The position numbers and the translations under genes were made by a program. DNA of 64,000 bases, taken from Prorocentrum cordatum (lineage: Eukaryota > Sar > Dinophyceae > Prorocentrales > Prorocentraceae). Of this stretch, positions 9,640 through 20,762 are shown piece after piece. The notes under the pieces were generated by a model. That model did not search any database. It had not been told where the DNA came from and was given only the letters and a program-made list of their open reading frames with translations. The stretch is taken from the NCBI GenBank assembly GCA_963575745.1, contig CAUYUJ010003015.1, forward strand, positions 1 to 64,000, in the 5' to 3' direction. Every line of letters begins with the position of its first letter. The stretch's first letter is position 1.

Positions 9640-10950
9640 GATACTGATGCGCGGCCTAACGCTCTCCCCCCGCGTGTCTCTGTGCAGGGGCCCTCCTGGT
9701 GTCCCGAGGAGCTCCCGCCACCTGTGGTCATGCAGTTGCGCATCTCGCTACTCCCTTAACCGTCTTAGTCGATGGCCAGCCTGTACCGTCCGTGCCAGCT
9801 CTGTCAATATTTTGCCTGCTGCCAGTTCCAACCTTGCACAGTTTCGCTTCCATTCTGCGCCAAGTTGCCAGTCTTCTCACTTGACCGTGTACTCAGTGGG
9901 GTCGGAAGGACTTGATCGAGGGGAGCTGGGAGGGAGAAAGTTTTGGTTTGTTTGTTTATCGCCCTCCCTGATCAGTCGGGAGATGTCCACTTTGTTGTAC
10001 AATTCAGCAACTCTTTCTCAGACTGCTTCTTTCAAAGCCATACCACAAAACAGTACCAGGCCATCCGACACCGGGCCAGCTTATTTCATCAGCATCTCAT
10101 TGTGTTTTTGCTTTCGCAATAGCCCGACAACCCAGTGATGAGATTGGAGATGGGTGCGGGGAGTTGGGGGGGAGAGCAGTGGCCATTTCGCCCCCCCCCC
10201 ATTCCCTTCTTGATTTGCAAAGAGTTGGCCTGGTTGTACGCGCGTTTTCGCAACTTGATTTCAGATGGTTAATTTTCAAAGTCATGTCACCTACCAGCAC
10301 CAGGCCAGCTGACATAGGGCCAGCCAGCCTTTTTTTATCAGCATGTCATGGGCAACTCGACTACGCACCAGCTAAACGATCCGGTTCGGAGAGTGGGGAT
10401 TACAGTCGCGCGACCTTTGTATGCAAGTATTACGTTTTGCTGCAGCGGCTGCCTTCGCCAGGGGGTGTCCCCCCCCATCGTGGACTGCCGTGCCGCGCTG
10501 ACTAGCGCCAGTAGTAACAGTATTTCTTGCACCGCCGCAGCAAAGCATTGTCTTCCCTCTCGTTTTTGTCATTCATACGGTGCTGCCCGCATCAAGCGTT
10601 CCTCGGACATCCAACCTGCCACCATTTCCTTCCGCTATCGGTATTTGTCGCCTATTACGCGTATTTCGAACTTTTCCATTTTATGTACGCCTTCCGTATG
10701 CTGCCTGATTCATGGTGCTATGTTCTGGTATTGGTTTGGTGCTGTAGTCCCCACTCCCAATTGCTGCCTGCTTATTCAAATTGAGCCCATATGGGTACCT
10801 TATCTATCACCAAGTCCATTTGTACCTCTGACATCCGCACTGGGAGCAGCCGTAATTCGTTATCAGTGGCCTAAGTCGACGTTTCCCTTTTCTTTCGATG
10901 CTTCACTGTACTGGAAGGACGCAACAGCCAAACTGTATGGCCAGCGACAG
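9640..10950. other. unassigned, relatively AT-rich, with an internal duplication
   Basis: No recognisable gene. A 75-base segment at 10031-10108 (TTCAAAGCCATACCACAAAA, then CAGTACCAGGCCATCC and ATCAGCATCTCATTG) is repeated at 10275-10350 (TTCAAAGTCATGTCACCTAC, then CAGCACCAGGCCAGCTGACA and ATCAGCATGTCATGG). The two lie about 244 bases apart in direct orientation and flank a C/G homopolymer-rich stretch. Confidence 0.6.
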
Positions 10951-10954
10951 GAGG

Positions 10955-10998
10955 ATTCGGAGGAGGGGGTGGAGGATTCGGAGGAGGAGGAGGAGGAA

Positions 10999-11030
<32 letters not shown>

Positions 11031-11055
11031 GGAAGAGGAAGAGGAGGAGGGGGCG
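10955..11055. repeat. (GGA)n microsatellite
   Basis: Imperfect GGA/GAA repeat. Confidence 0.9.
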
Positions 11056-11089
11056 GGCCACCTGGCCGCGTCGCAGGGCCCGCGGGTCC

Positions 11090-11550
11090 TTCCATGTCTT
11101 CCCCTCCATGCTCTTCTTACCCCTCTCTGCTAATATTTTTGGTCCCCCCTCTTGTCTCCTCCGTTCCGCCTCCTCTCCCACCTAGTCTCCTTAATTCATC
11201 CCTCCTCAAAAATTCTCCTCTCTCCTCCCCTCTTTTTGCCCTCCTCCTCGCTCCTCTGTCCCCCCTCCTTCCTGCTCGCTCTTTCTCTTTCCCTCTTTCG
11301 TCCTTCCTGCCCCGTCCGTTCTCTTCCCTCCCTTGTCCTTCATCGTTCCCCTTTCTGCGTTTCCTTCGTTCCTCTCTTTATCCTTCGCTGAATTCCTCCC
11401 TTCTCTCTTTTCCTCCCCTTCCCTCTATCATCCTTGCCTCCTTTCTCCTTCTTCCTCTCTTTTCCCTGCCCCCTGCCTCCTTCCCCTTGCTTCCCGCCCC
11501 CTGCTCGTTGCTCTCTGCTCCCCCGTCCTCCCTCCCTGAGGTCCGCATCG
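11090..11550. repeat. degenerate polypyrimidine tract
   Basis: About 460 bases of almost pure C/T without strict periodicity; apparent Leu/Ser/Pro frames come from this composition. The following 11550-12214 has no gene I recognise. Confidence 0.7.
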
Positions 11551-12214
11551 CGGTAAAGATGCGACATCGTGCGACATCAGAGTCCTCGACCCCGCATGTC
11601 TGGTGCACTTGTCCAGCGGGAGCGATCCGTGAAGATTCCGGGGTCCGATGTGGAAGAAAAGTCACACGCCTGGGGATCTCAGGTTTCGTCCTCCCCAGTG
11701 GGCCTGGCGTGTGGCGACCATTCGGGGGTGCTGGGCGAGGCCGGACGGCGACTCCGCTGGGAGCCAGAATGGCTCTCTCGACGACGAGTCCATCGAGCGC
11801 GGTGCTGGGGGGGGGTGGGGGCGCCGCCAAAACGGGCGTCCGAAGCAAGGGCGGGACATGCGGGCGCAGAGGAATTTCCGCCTTCATCTGCCGCGCTTCC
11901 TCGCCGCCTTCTGCTCGCCCCTCCCGTCGGCATCACCCGCTTTTAAGGGGCCTGGGCTGCTTCGTCCCCATGTTCGATCAATAGAAAAAGAAAACTCCAG
12001 GGGAGACGCGTACATTCAAGGAGGCAGCCGCTTGTGCATCTTCTGGTGCCATGGGCAAAAGGGCAGGCTCAAGCACTACATGGCGTGCTCGACCTTGTGG
12101 CGTGTTGTGCGGGTGGCAGTGGGCATCCGCATGGAAGCACTCCTGTTCATCGTCTGGCGCGGATGTGCCTCACAACGGGCAGGCATATCATCATCGCGAG
12201 TGCTTGGTGGAAGG

Positions 12215-12330
12215 GTACGGTGGGGGCGTTGGTTAAGGAACGAGCTCGGGAGGCTTCAGACCCTGGAGGGTTCCTTATCTGATGGAGGCGGCGGTAATAT
12301 CCACTGCCAGTCCGCTACAATTTGAAGCTC
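12215..12330 (+). mobile_element. family C palindromic element, truncated (copy C1)
   Basis: Starts TACGGTGGGGGCGTTGGTTA and continues with the shared core AGGCTTCAGACCCTGGAGGG, then TTCCTTATCTGATGGAGGCG. Compared with complete copies, the right terminal repeat is missing; the leader of satellite array A1 begins about 45 bases further on. Confidence 0.6.
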
Positions 12331-12371
12331 GCGGCCCACGACCCCTCCGACTCCAGCCTCGCTCGAAGAAG

Positions 12372-12440
12372 AATTATCCTGGCGAAGGACCCAACCATAT
12401 GCAATTGTGAATGCCGCAATTGTGAATATCTTCTTCGGTG
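12372..12440 (+). repeat. leader of composite satellite A1
   Basis: TGGCGAAGGACCCAACCATA, then TGCAATTGTGAATGCCGCAA and TATCTTCTTCGGTGGCGCTC, leading straight into the first satellite unit. The reverse complement of 50718-50786, at the end of inverted array A2, is almost the same (TGGCGAAGGACCCAACCATG, then a CAGTTGTGAGTAACACAGTT version). The leader is therefore a fixed part of the element, not chance flanking DNA. Confidence 0.8.
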
Positions 12441-14690
12441 GCGCTCCCTATGGGGCCACGAAACGTGTGAGGGGTGTGCCGAAATGGGTGTGCGGGACGC
12501 ATGCGGGCACACCCACTGGGGCCTTCGGTGGAGCTCCCTATGGGGGCCACGAAACGTGTGAGGGGTGTGCAGAATTGGGTGTGCGTGACGCATGCGGGCA
12601 CACCCACTGGGACCTTCGGTGGAGCCCCCTACGGGGGCCACGAAACGTGCGAGGGGTGTGCCGACAATGGGTGTGCGGGACGCATGCGGGCACACCCACT
12701 GGGGCCTTCGGTGGAGCTCCATATGGGGCCACGAACGTGTGAGGGGTCACGAAACGCGTGAGGGGTGTGCCGAGATGGGTGTGCGGGACGCATGCGGGCA
12801 CACCCACTGGGGCCTTCGGTGGAGCTCCCTATGGGGCCACGAAACGTGTGAAGAGCATGCCGAAATGGGTGTGCGGGACGCATGCGGGCACACCCACTGG
12901 GACCTTCGGCGGAGCTCCCTATGGGGCCACGAAACGCGTGAGGGGTGTGCCGAAATGGGTGTGCGGGACGCATGCGGGCGGCAGCACTGGGGCCTTCGGT
13001 GGAGCTCCTATGGGGCCACGAAACGTGTGAGGGGTGTGCCGAAATGAATGTGCGGGACGCATGCGGGCACACCCAACGGGACCTTCGGTGGAGCTCCCTT
13101 TGGGGCCACGAAACGTGTGAGGGGTGTGCCGAATTGGGTGTGCGGGACGCATGCGGGCGGCAGCACTGGGGCCTTCGGCGGAGCTCCCTATGGGGCCACG
13201 AAGCGTGTGAGGGGTGTGCCGAATTGGGTGTGCGTGACGCATGCGGGCGGCAGCACTGGGGCCTTCGGCGGAGCTCCCTATGGGGCCACGAAACGTGTGA
13301 GGGGTGTGCCGAATTGGTGTGCGTGACGCATGCGGGCGGCAGCACTGGGGCCTTCGGCGGAGCTCCCTATGGGGCCACGAAACGTGTGAGGGGTGTGCCG
13401 AATTGGGTGTGGGTGACGCATGCGGGCGGCAGCACTGGGGCCTTCGGCGGAGCTCCCTATGGGGCCACGAAACGTGTGAGGGGTGTGCAGAATTGGGTGT
13501 GCGTGACGCATGCGGGCGGCAGCACTGGGGCCTCCGGCGGAGCTCCCTATGGGGCCACGAAGCGTGTGAGGGGTGTGCCGAATTGGGTGCGCGTGACGCA
13601 CGCGGGCGGCAGCACTGGGCCTTCGGCGGAGCTCCCTATGGGGCCACGAAACGAGGGGTGTGCCGAACGCATGTGGGCGGCAGCACTGGGGCCTCGGTAG
13701 AGCTCCCTATGGGATCACGAATCGTGTGAGGGGTGTGCCGAATTGGGTGTGCGTGACGCATGCGGGCGGCAGCACTGGGGCCTTCGGCGGAGCTCCTATG
13801 GGGCCACGAAACGTGTGAGGGGTGTGCCGAATTGGGTGTGGGTGACGCATGCGGGCGGCAGCGGGGGGGCCTTCGGCGCGAGCTCCTATGGGGCCACGAA
13901 ACGTGTGAGGGGTGTGCCGAATTGGGTGTGGGTGACGCATGCGGGCGGCAGCACTGGGGCCTTCGGCGGAGCTCCTATGGGGCTACGAAGCTTGTGATGG
14001 TGTGCCGAATTGTGTGGGTGACGCATGGGGGCAGCACTGGGGCCTTCGGCGGAGCTCCTATGGGGCCACGAAGCGTGTGAGGGGTGTGCCGAATTGGGTG
14101 TGGGTGACGCATGCGGGCGGCAGCACTGGGGCCTTCGGCGGAGCTCCTATGGGGCCACGAAACGTGTGAGGGGTGTGCCGAATTGGGTGTGGGTGACGCA
14201 TGCGGGCGGCAGCACTGGGGCCTTCGGCGGAGCTCCTATGGGGCCACGAAACGTGTGAGGGGTGTGCCGAATTGGGTGTGGGTGACGCATGCGGGCGGCA
14301 GCACTGGGGCCTTCGGTGGAGCTCCTATGGGGCCACGAAACGTGTGAGGGGTGTGCCGAATTGGGTGTGGGTGACGCATGCGGGCGGCAGCACTGGGGCC
14401 TTCGGCGGAGCTCCTATGGGGCCACGAAACGTGTGAGGGGTGTGCCGAAATGCGGGCGGCAGCACTGGGGCCTTCGGCGGAGCTCCGATTGGGCCACGGA
14501 GCGTGTGAGGGGTGTGCCGATTGGGTGTGGGTGACGCATGCGGGCGGCAGCACTGGGGCCTTCGGCGGAGCTCCTAGGGGGCCACGAAACGTGTGAGGGG
14601 TGTGCCGAATTGGGTGTGGGTGACGCATGCGGGCGGCAGCACTGGGGCCTTCGGTGGAGCTCTTATGGGGCTACGAAACGTTGTACTGGG
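12441..14690 (+). repeat. satellite array A1, 89-92 bp units, about 25 copies
   Basis: Unit core: ACGCATGCGGGC, then CACTGGGGCCTTCGG, GGAGCTCCCTATGGGGCCAC and GAAACGTGTGAGGGGTGTGC. Successive ACGCATGC positions are 12497, 12588, 12680, 12788, 12878, 12968, 13057, 13147, 13237, 13326, 13416, 13506 and 13596. That gives a 90-base period, with a 108-base unit containing a small internal duplication and a few short units later. The first seven or so units carry GGGCACACCCACTGG and later ones GGCGGCAGCACTGG. From about 13790 the period is mostly 89 because CTCCCTATG has become CTCCTATG. Open frames across the array reflect stop-free satellite sequence rather than a gene. Confidence 0.95.
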
Positions 14691-14699
14691 TGGGTGGAA

Positions 14700-14780
14700 C
14701 GCAGGGAAGAGGGGGAGGAGGGAGGATGAGGGAGAGGAGGAGGAGAGGAGAGGAGAGGAGGAGAGGAGAGGAGGACGCGG
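14700..14780. repeat. purine-rich tract after array A1
   Basis: GGAGAGGAG-type tract between the last satellite unit and the conserved hairpin trailer. Arrays A2 and X have the same arrangement. Confidence 0.8.
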
Positions 14781-14789
14781 GAACCGTCT

Positions 14790-14832
14790 CTTCAAAACGA
14801 GGACCCAACACCACAGGATGGTTGGGAAAAAA
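14790..14832 (+). other. conserved hairpin trailer of composite satellite A1
   Basis: TTCAAAACGAGGACCCAACA, then CCACAGGATGGTTGGGAAAA. CCCAAC pairs with GTTGGG around an 11-base loop. Near-identical sequence ends array A2 (reverse complement of 47776-47820), and a shorter-loop version ends array X (40583-40622). Confidence 0.75.
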
Positions 14833-14841
14833 CAACATAAA

Positions 14842-14994
14842 CATAAACTTTTGGCGATCCGCGCGCAGTTCGTGGATCCGCGCCTGGGCCTCCCGGCGGC
14901 GCCTCCGGCGCCGCCCCTGGCGCGCTCCGCGCGCCAGGGAGGGGGGGGGTCCAGCGCGATCCGAGACATCCGCGCGGAGCGCCACAAGCTTATG
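14842..14994. mobile_element. family H palindromic element (copy H1, 153 bp)
   Basis: Near-perfect whole-element palindrome. The left arm starts CATAAACTTTTGGCGATCCG; the right arm read in reverse complement starts CATAAGCTTGTGGCGCTCCG, then CGCGGATGTCTCGGATCGCG. The centre is GC-rich (GGCGGCGCCTCCGGCGCC). Two further copies of the same length lie at 19332 and 29088. There is no coding capacity, so it is a MITE or foldback element. Confidence 0.85.
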
Positions 14995-15009
14995 CTCATG
15001 TGGTGTTTT

Positions 15010-15592
15010 TTCTCCTCCTCCTCCTCCTCCTCCTCCTCCTCCTCCTCTTCCTCCTCCTCCTCCTCCTCCTCCTCCTCCTCCTCCTCCTCCTCCTCCTCCT
15101 CCCTCCTCCTCCTATCCTCCTCCTCCTCCTCCTCCTCCTCCTCCTCCTCCTCCTCCGCCTCCTCCTTCCTCCTCCTCCTCCCCTCTTCCTCCTCCTTCTC
15201 TCCTCCTCCTCCTCCTCCTCCTCCTCCTCCTCCCTCCTCCTCCTCCTCCCCCCTCCCTCCTCCTCCTCCCCCTCCTCCTCTCCTCCTCCTCCTCCTCCTC
15301 CTCCTCCTCCTCCTCCTCCTCCTCCTCCTCCCCTCCTCCCCCTTCCCCTCCCCCTCCTCCTCCTCTCCTCCTCCTCCTCCTCTCCTTCCTCCTCCTCCTC
15401 CTCCTCCTCCTCCTCCTCCTCCTCCTCCTCCTCTTCCTCCTCCTCCCTCTCCTCCCCCCCTCCACTCCTCCTCCTCCTCCTCCTCCTCCTCCTCCTCCTC
15501 CTCCTCCTCCTCCTCCTCCTCCTCCTCCTCCCCCTCCTCCTCCTCCTCCTCCTTCTCCTCCTTCTCCTCTTGCTCCTCCTCCTCCCCCTCTT
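15010..15592. repeat. (TCC)n microsatellite, 580 bp
   Basis: Imperfect TCC/CTC repeat with CCC and TTC interruptions; long Ser/Pro/Leu or Glu/Arg/Gly frames here are translations of the repeat. 15600-16690 beyond it has no gene I recognise. Confidence 0.95.
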
Positions 15593-16689
15593 TTGTCTGT
15601 GGGGTGCAAGCAGCTCGCGCGCCCATTTCTGGGCGTCTCCGAGACCATGATCCCAGCCTGTCCAGCGCATCCTTTTTCTCCTCCACTCCTGCTTTCTTGC
15701 CCATACCTGTGGCGCCTGTGGCGGCGTTATACTGGGGAAGGCGTCGCGGCCGTGGAGAAGATGGTCACCAGCCCGGACGCAGCCCAGATGGCTGCTGCAC
15801 CAGCCGCGACGTTTGTGTGCATCGGGAAGGGGGGTCTATTTTTCTGACAGTGCCGACGACGATAACCTCTAGCGTATCGTTGTCTGGTTTTATGCTGGTA
15901 CTGAATGTTTGGTTGTCTGGGCTTTGGAAGTCCATTTCGGGTCCTGGTGCCATGAGAAATCACCCCTGGATGGGAAGCCAGTCCTGAGGAAGGAGTGAGG
16001 GCTGCAAAGGCCAGCGATTCGAGCCAATCGAATCGTCGGTTGTTTGCGGACGGCGATGTGGGCGACGGTAACGACGGTGATCACGATTTCGGGAAGCGAG
16101 CTCCTGTGGGAGTCTGATGGCATTGGTTTTCGTCGATGAGTTCGTGGCCATATCGAGTTGTTGGTGGAGGCTCAAAACAGCATTGCCTTCTGGCACCGGG
16201 CGCCGGTAATCGCGGCCAGCGTGGGCACTACGGTCGGTGAGAGGAACAGGGAGAAAAGAAAGAGGAGACGGAAGGATGAGGGAATGGATGAGCGGAGAGG
16301 AAGGAGCATGATGTGCGAAGGAATATGAGGAGCTTGTTGACGGCTCTAAGAAGTGCAAATGGGGGTGGAAGTACGGTTGGACCCTCGTTTGCGGCAGTCT
16401 TCGTTGGCCGAGGGGCAGTAATGGAATCATCGGTCCCGTCCAGTGCCAAAAGTCATTTCTTTGTGCAAGCTGACAGTTTGTCGGGCCCCCCCTCTGCCGC
16501 ATGAACGGCACAGAACCTGGCGGGATTGCGGCTCAGGTAGTGAAGCTTGACCTGAAACCTTGGAATGTCGAACACATCTCATGACTGCCACTAATGCTGT
16601 GAGGTCCGCGCGAATGTCTTCGATCAGAACGAGTCCTCGCGGCCTTCTGAGACGGCCCTCGGCTTGTCTGGAAGGCGCGGCGGGAGCGA

Positions 16690-17095
16690 TAGAGGGAAGG
16701 AGGGAGGAAGACGGGGAGGCGAAGGGGGAGGAGGAGGGGGAGTGGGACGAGGAGCGGGAGAAGCAGGAGAACCAGTGTAAACCCAAGACTCATCAACGAT
16801 GTTGGAGTACACCCTCCCTCGAAGCTCCCTCTTCATAGGCCCCTGCAACGGTTCATGTCCACTGAGGGAACTGCCTCATTGGAAGACAACCCATTGAAGA
16901 CCTTGAAGCTTGCCCAAACATTGTTCTCGGGATTCCAACGCCAACCTGACTGTTGCGTCTGGACGATCCTGATTCGTGCCAGAACGCCATTCCTGGGACT
17001 TCGACACCGCGAATCAACGTAATTCTTGCGTCCTCATAATCCTGACTCCTTCCAAACCACCGTCTGTGGTACGCTGACCATGGAGATCCGTGAAA
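16690..17095 (+). repeat. head of composite satellite B, copy 1
   Basis: A purine-rich tract (16690-16770) followed by CCAGTGTAAACCCAAGACTC, then GAAGCTCCCTCTTCATAGGC, AACGGTTCATGTCCACTGAG and a tail containing GGATTCCAACGCCAACCTGA. Related heads lie at 28600-28862 (minus), 43755-43892 (truncated) and 44588-44860. Each has the purine tract on the same side. Confidence 0.8.
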
Positions 17096-17097
17096 CC

Positions 17098-17345
17098 CTA
17101 GCGAATGTTTGAAACGATTGTACGCGGCGCCAAGGCGACATACACATTTAGAACACGCCCCACCCTCAATCCGTGAAGCTCGTGCAGCTGTTTTAAGCGA
17201 ATGTGCGCGGCGCTAGAGCGAGAGCCACACTTTGAAAAACGGGCCGCCCTCAACCTGTGAACATCTTGCGAATTGTGAAAACGGACGTGCGCGGCGCGAC
17301 GGCGAGAGCCACAGTTTGAAAACAACCCGCCCTCCATATGAGAAG
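17098..17345 (+). repeat. 83-bp family B satellite, three units
   Basis: Units contain AATGTGCGCGGCGCTAGAGC, then GAGAGCCACACTTTGAAAA, then CGCCCTCAAYCYGTGAA-type sequence. This is the same family as the large array at 44860-46015. Confidence 0.8.
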
Positions 17346-17462
17346 CTGCTGTCTTTTTTACGCTCCAGGGTCAGAAATGGCGAGAAAGTTTCAGGGGCGC
17401 GCCCTAAAAACTGGCAGCGGGGTGCGACAGGGAACGGTTCTGTATACGGAAAAGGAATGGCG

Positions 17463-17616
17463 ATGGAGGGGGGGTAGTAGGAGCAGGAGCAGGAGGAGGA
17501 GGAGGAGGAGGAAGAGGAGGAGGAAAAGGAGGAGAAGGAGGATGAGGAGGAAGGAGGAGGAGGAGGAGGAGGAGGAGGAGGAAGAGGAGGAGGAGGAGGA
17601 GGAGGAGGAGGAGGCG
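17463..17616. repeat. (GGA)n microsatellite
   Basis: Imperfect GGA repeat with GCA and GAA variants. Confidence 0.9.
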
Positions 17617-18044
17617 GAGCGCTCTCGCTTCCCCACTCGACTCGAGCCTCTCGGCTCGCGGAGGGAGCAGAGTGAGGAGAAGCATGAAAAAGGTTTGGAC
17701 GATCCTCGTGAAGAGGGCACGGTCAGTTGGCGGTTCTTGGCGCAGGCCCTGCTTCGCCGCCCCGCGGAGCGGAGCGACACGGTATCAGCTCGCAGGGCCT
17801 AGCGTGCCTCTGGGGCCGCTGCCGCGACACGCCAAGGAAACGTTTCTGACCGCATGCTCCGCCGTGCTGTGCTCGCGCCTCAGCAGATCAGGGTGGTCAC
17901 GGCGACAATGTGTTGAGTGAGATTGTGCGCGGGGAACGGAAAAAGCAGAGGACTCGTCGCCTCAGGTGCTTGGCGATGGCGCTGGAGGAGAAGCCGAAGT
18001 TGGGGCCTGGCTCCATCAGGCGTGCAATCAGGAGTAGGAACAGG

Positions 18045-18290
18045 AGGGGAGGAGGATGCGGAGGGGCAGGAGGGGGTGAAGGAGGAGGAGGAGGAGAATG
18101 AGGAGGAGCAGGAGTAGGATGATGGGGACGGAAGGAGACAAGACAGGAGGTAGGAGGCGATGGAAGGATGTGGGATGAGGGGCGAGAAGGATGCTGGTGA
18201 TGATGAGGAAATCAGGATGAGGATGACCATGCAGAGGAAGAGGTGGATAAGGAGGAGGAGGAGGAGGAAAAGGAAGAGGAAGAGGAGGCA
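18045..18290. repeat. degenerate purine-rich GGA/GAT tract
   Basis: GGAGGA and GATGAGG units, degenerate. Neither 17620-18044 nor 18291-19331 shows a gene I recognise. 18780-18900 is an extremely GC-rich GCC/GCG stretch. Confidence 0.7.
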
Positions 18291-19331
18291 AACCCACCCG
18301 CATCTGCCATGCTGTAAAGGTGGGCGGAGGGAAGGGAGGGACAAGGGGGTAAAGGGGTGGAGAGGGGGACCTGCGAGTGGTGCTCGGGTGATGGTCTGGC
18401 CGCAGCACTCGAAATGCCAGGGCGCCGTCCCTGCACTGGCGCGCCGTGGTCACCCGCCCCTGGCGGACAGAGTGGCGTAGCCCTGGTGCGCGCTCCCATC
18501 CTCAGGCGTCGTCCGTCCCTCAACCTCAACCTCCTGTAAGCACTTTAAGCATAATAGGAGCAACGATGGGAATAACAATTCGACCTGCACCCTCCCCGAG
18601 ATGCAGGCGGCGCATTTGCTGCACGCCGGGCGTTCTCGCCCGGCTTCGGGGCCCAGGACCCTCGCGGATCGACCCGGCCTGCGAGAGATGTAGATGCCGC
18701 GGAAAGATGGGGGCCCAGGGCTCAGGTGGCGGTCTCGGACGATGCCTCGACTATGTCGCGACGTCGGGTCTCCGGGCTCCGCACGCTTTGCGCGGCAGAT
18801 GCCGCGCAGCGGCGGGCGCCGCCGCGGACGTGGCGGCGGCGGCCTCGCCGGCGGCCGCGGCCGCGCCGCCGCGCGGAAAGTTCTGGAGCCGGAGGCCGGG
18901 GGGCTTCGAGAAAGAACACGGAGGCGGCCAGCTGGTTGGACGTTCTCGGCCCCGGGAGGCCTCTGCTCCAGGCCCGCCGTCACGGAGCTGGGCGCGGTTG
19001 AAGAGCTTCCGTTCGGCCCAGGGAGTCTTTCAGCTTAGGGTCTGATATGATGTAGTAGGACTCAGTGGTTGCTCGAGTGGCATTCAGTGGGATGCGTGTA
19101 GTAGGTGCTTCGTGGGAGTTGGTCGGGTCGCAGGTGAGATTCAGCGGGAGGTTGTGGGGCCCACGAAATCTCACTAGCCAGGCGCCCGTGCGACGACGTG
19201 CAGCTCCCATGCCTGGCCACCTGACGGGGTAAGACCTGGCCCGACGATGGGGGCCCAGAGGTCTGTGTGCTCGTGCCCGCCGAGGCCCGCCGGGCCTCCG
19301 CCTCCCTCCAGGAAGGAACGTGGCGTAGGCT

Positions 19332-19483
19332 CCAACGTTCGGAGCTCTGCACGGATTTTTCTCGGATCGGCGCTGGGCTCCCTCTCTCCGGTGCGCGGAG
19401 CGCGTCAGGGGCGGCGCCGGAGGCGTCGCCACGGGGTCCCAGCGCTGATCCAAGGAATCCGCGCGGAGCTCCGAACATTTATG
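19332..19483. mobile_element. family H palindromic element (copy H2)
   Basis: Left arm AACGTTCGGAGCTCTGCACG; right arm in reverse complement CATAAATGTTCGGAGCTCCG then CGCGGATTCCTTGGATC. Same size and central GGCGGCGCC core as H1. The G element starts 12 bases to the right. Confidence 0.8.
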
Positions 19484-19494
19484 TCCATGCCTCG

Positions 19495-19677
19495 GTATCG
19501 TTTAACCGATCCCCATCCCCACCCCCATCCCCTTCGAGACCCCCACCAAATTACCCCCCAGTTGGGGATACACCCCTCGAATCCCGGCGGGAACGGCCTG
19601 TATCCCCATCTGGGGGGGCAAATCGGCCAGTGGGGCCCAGGCCACGCCGCTGGGGATGGGGATCGGTTCAACGATAC
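19495..19677. mobile_element. family G element with 26-bp terminal inverted repeats
   Basis: Begins GTATCGTTTAACCGATCCCC; its end in reverse complement is GTATCGTTGAACCGATCCCC, then ATCCCC. That is one mismatch over about 26 bases. Total length is 183. A half copy lies at 36224-36328 (CCACTGGCCGACTTACC-like in reverse complement). No coding capacity. Confidence 0.85.
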
Positions 19678-20028
19678 TCAATGCCGCCTCTTCTTCCTCG
19701 ACACATTGTTGTTCATTCCTAATTTTTCCAGTGCTTTGATTTTTGTTGGGGGCCAAGATCCTTTCACTTCTGATTCTTCGGTCCTCGGCCTGTTTCCTGG
19801 CCACCAGGGGGCCAGGAATAGTTAGAGACGAGCACGATTAGAACTGAGCACGATTAGAACCGATCGACGTGTACAGGCGGCCCGGATTAGTAGGTGGACC
19901 CTGCCAGATCAAGGGTACCCTCCTGTCCTGTGTCCTGCGACCCATGCCTCCTGCATCTCTGTGGCAACGTGGCCCTCGGGGAAGGGTCTTGTGCCCTCTC
20001 GCGTGTCCTCTCCAATCAGGTCCGCCGT

Positions 20029-20209
20029 GTACAGTCGGGGCCCTGAAGAAGGAACCCTGTTCGTTGGGAAGGGGCTCGGTGTTCCTTGATTGTTTTACAG
20101 TTTGCCCTGGGTTTTTCTTAGGTTTTCAATGGAAGTCGAAGTTGAACTTCTGGAGAAAAGGGGCCTCGTTCCTTATTTAGGGTTCCTTTGGTCAACGCCC
20201 CGACTGTAC
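20029..20209. mobile_element. family C palindromic element (copy C5)
   Basis: Left end GTACAGTCGGGGCCCTGAAG then AAGGAACCC; right end in reverse complement GTACAGTCGGGGCGTTGACC then AAAGGAACCC. The termini resemble those of C2 and C4 (ACGGTGGGGGCGTT...AAGGAAC), but the interior differs, so this may be a subfamily. Confidence 0.7.
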
Positions 20210-20424
20210 TTCTGCGGTGCCACGTCGAGGCAGCCCGTGCCCCGGTGGGGCTCACGCCTCCCCCGCTCACAGCCCGGCGCGGCGTTCGGCCTCGTATCGC
20301 CGCGGGGGGGCACGCCGCGGGCCGTGTGCCCCCGGGGCGTTTCGGGCGAGCCGCGCCGTGGACTCGGCGTGGCCCTCCTCCCCCTGCGCTGCTCCCTTCT
20401 CCCTCGGCCCGTCCCTCCTCGCTC

Positions 20425-20740
20425 CTCCTCCCCTCTTCCTCCTCGTCCTCCTCCTCCTCCTCCTCCTCCTGCTCACTCACACTCAGACTCCTGCACGTTC
20501 AGCCTCTCGTCGCACTCAGGCTCGCTCACACCCAGACCCACTCACTCGGACTCATACTCAGACTCACTCGCACTCAGACGCACTCACACTCAGACTCTCT
20601 CACACTCAGACGCGCTCACTTTCGGAATCACCCAAACCAGATTCGCTCTCACTCAGACTCCATCTCATTCAGACCCACTCACACTCATACGCAGTAGTAT
20701 TCAGACTCACTCAGAATTACTCGCATTCAGACTTGCGACG
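20425..20740. repeat. (TCC)n then degenerate CTCACACTCAGA minisatellite
   Basis: A short TCC run is followed by about 270 bases of 11-12-base units of the type ACTCACACTCAG. Apparent His/Ser/Thr/Gln-rich frames are translations of these units. Confidence 0.85.
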
Positions 20741-20762
20741 CGCTCGCTTTCAGAAGCGCAGA

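Noticed and set aside
12945-13700. 251-codon ORF with a 30-residue repeat in array A1
   Set aside because: The 90-bp period keeps one frame for part of the array, but the frame is lost at short units and at the 89-bp units, and other frames are also open. No start context or conserved protein features.
12441-14690. CRISPR-like array
   Set aside because: The whole 90-bp unit is conserved with no short-repeat/variable-spacer division and no cas genes, and the DNA is eukaryotic.
14593-15987. 464-codon plus-strand ORF and overlapping 376-406-codon ORFs on both strands
   Set aside because: They are translations of the A1 satellite end, a purine tract and the (TCC)n microsatellite; every frame is open because the repeat has no stop codons.
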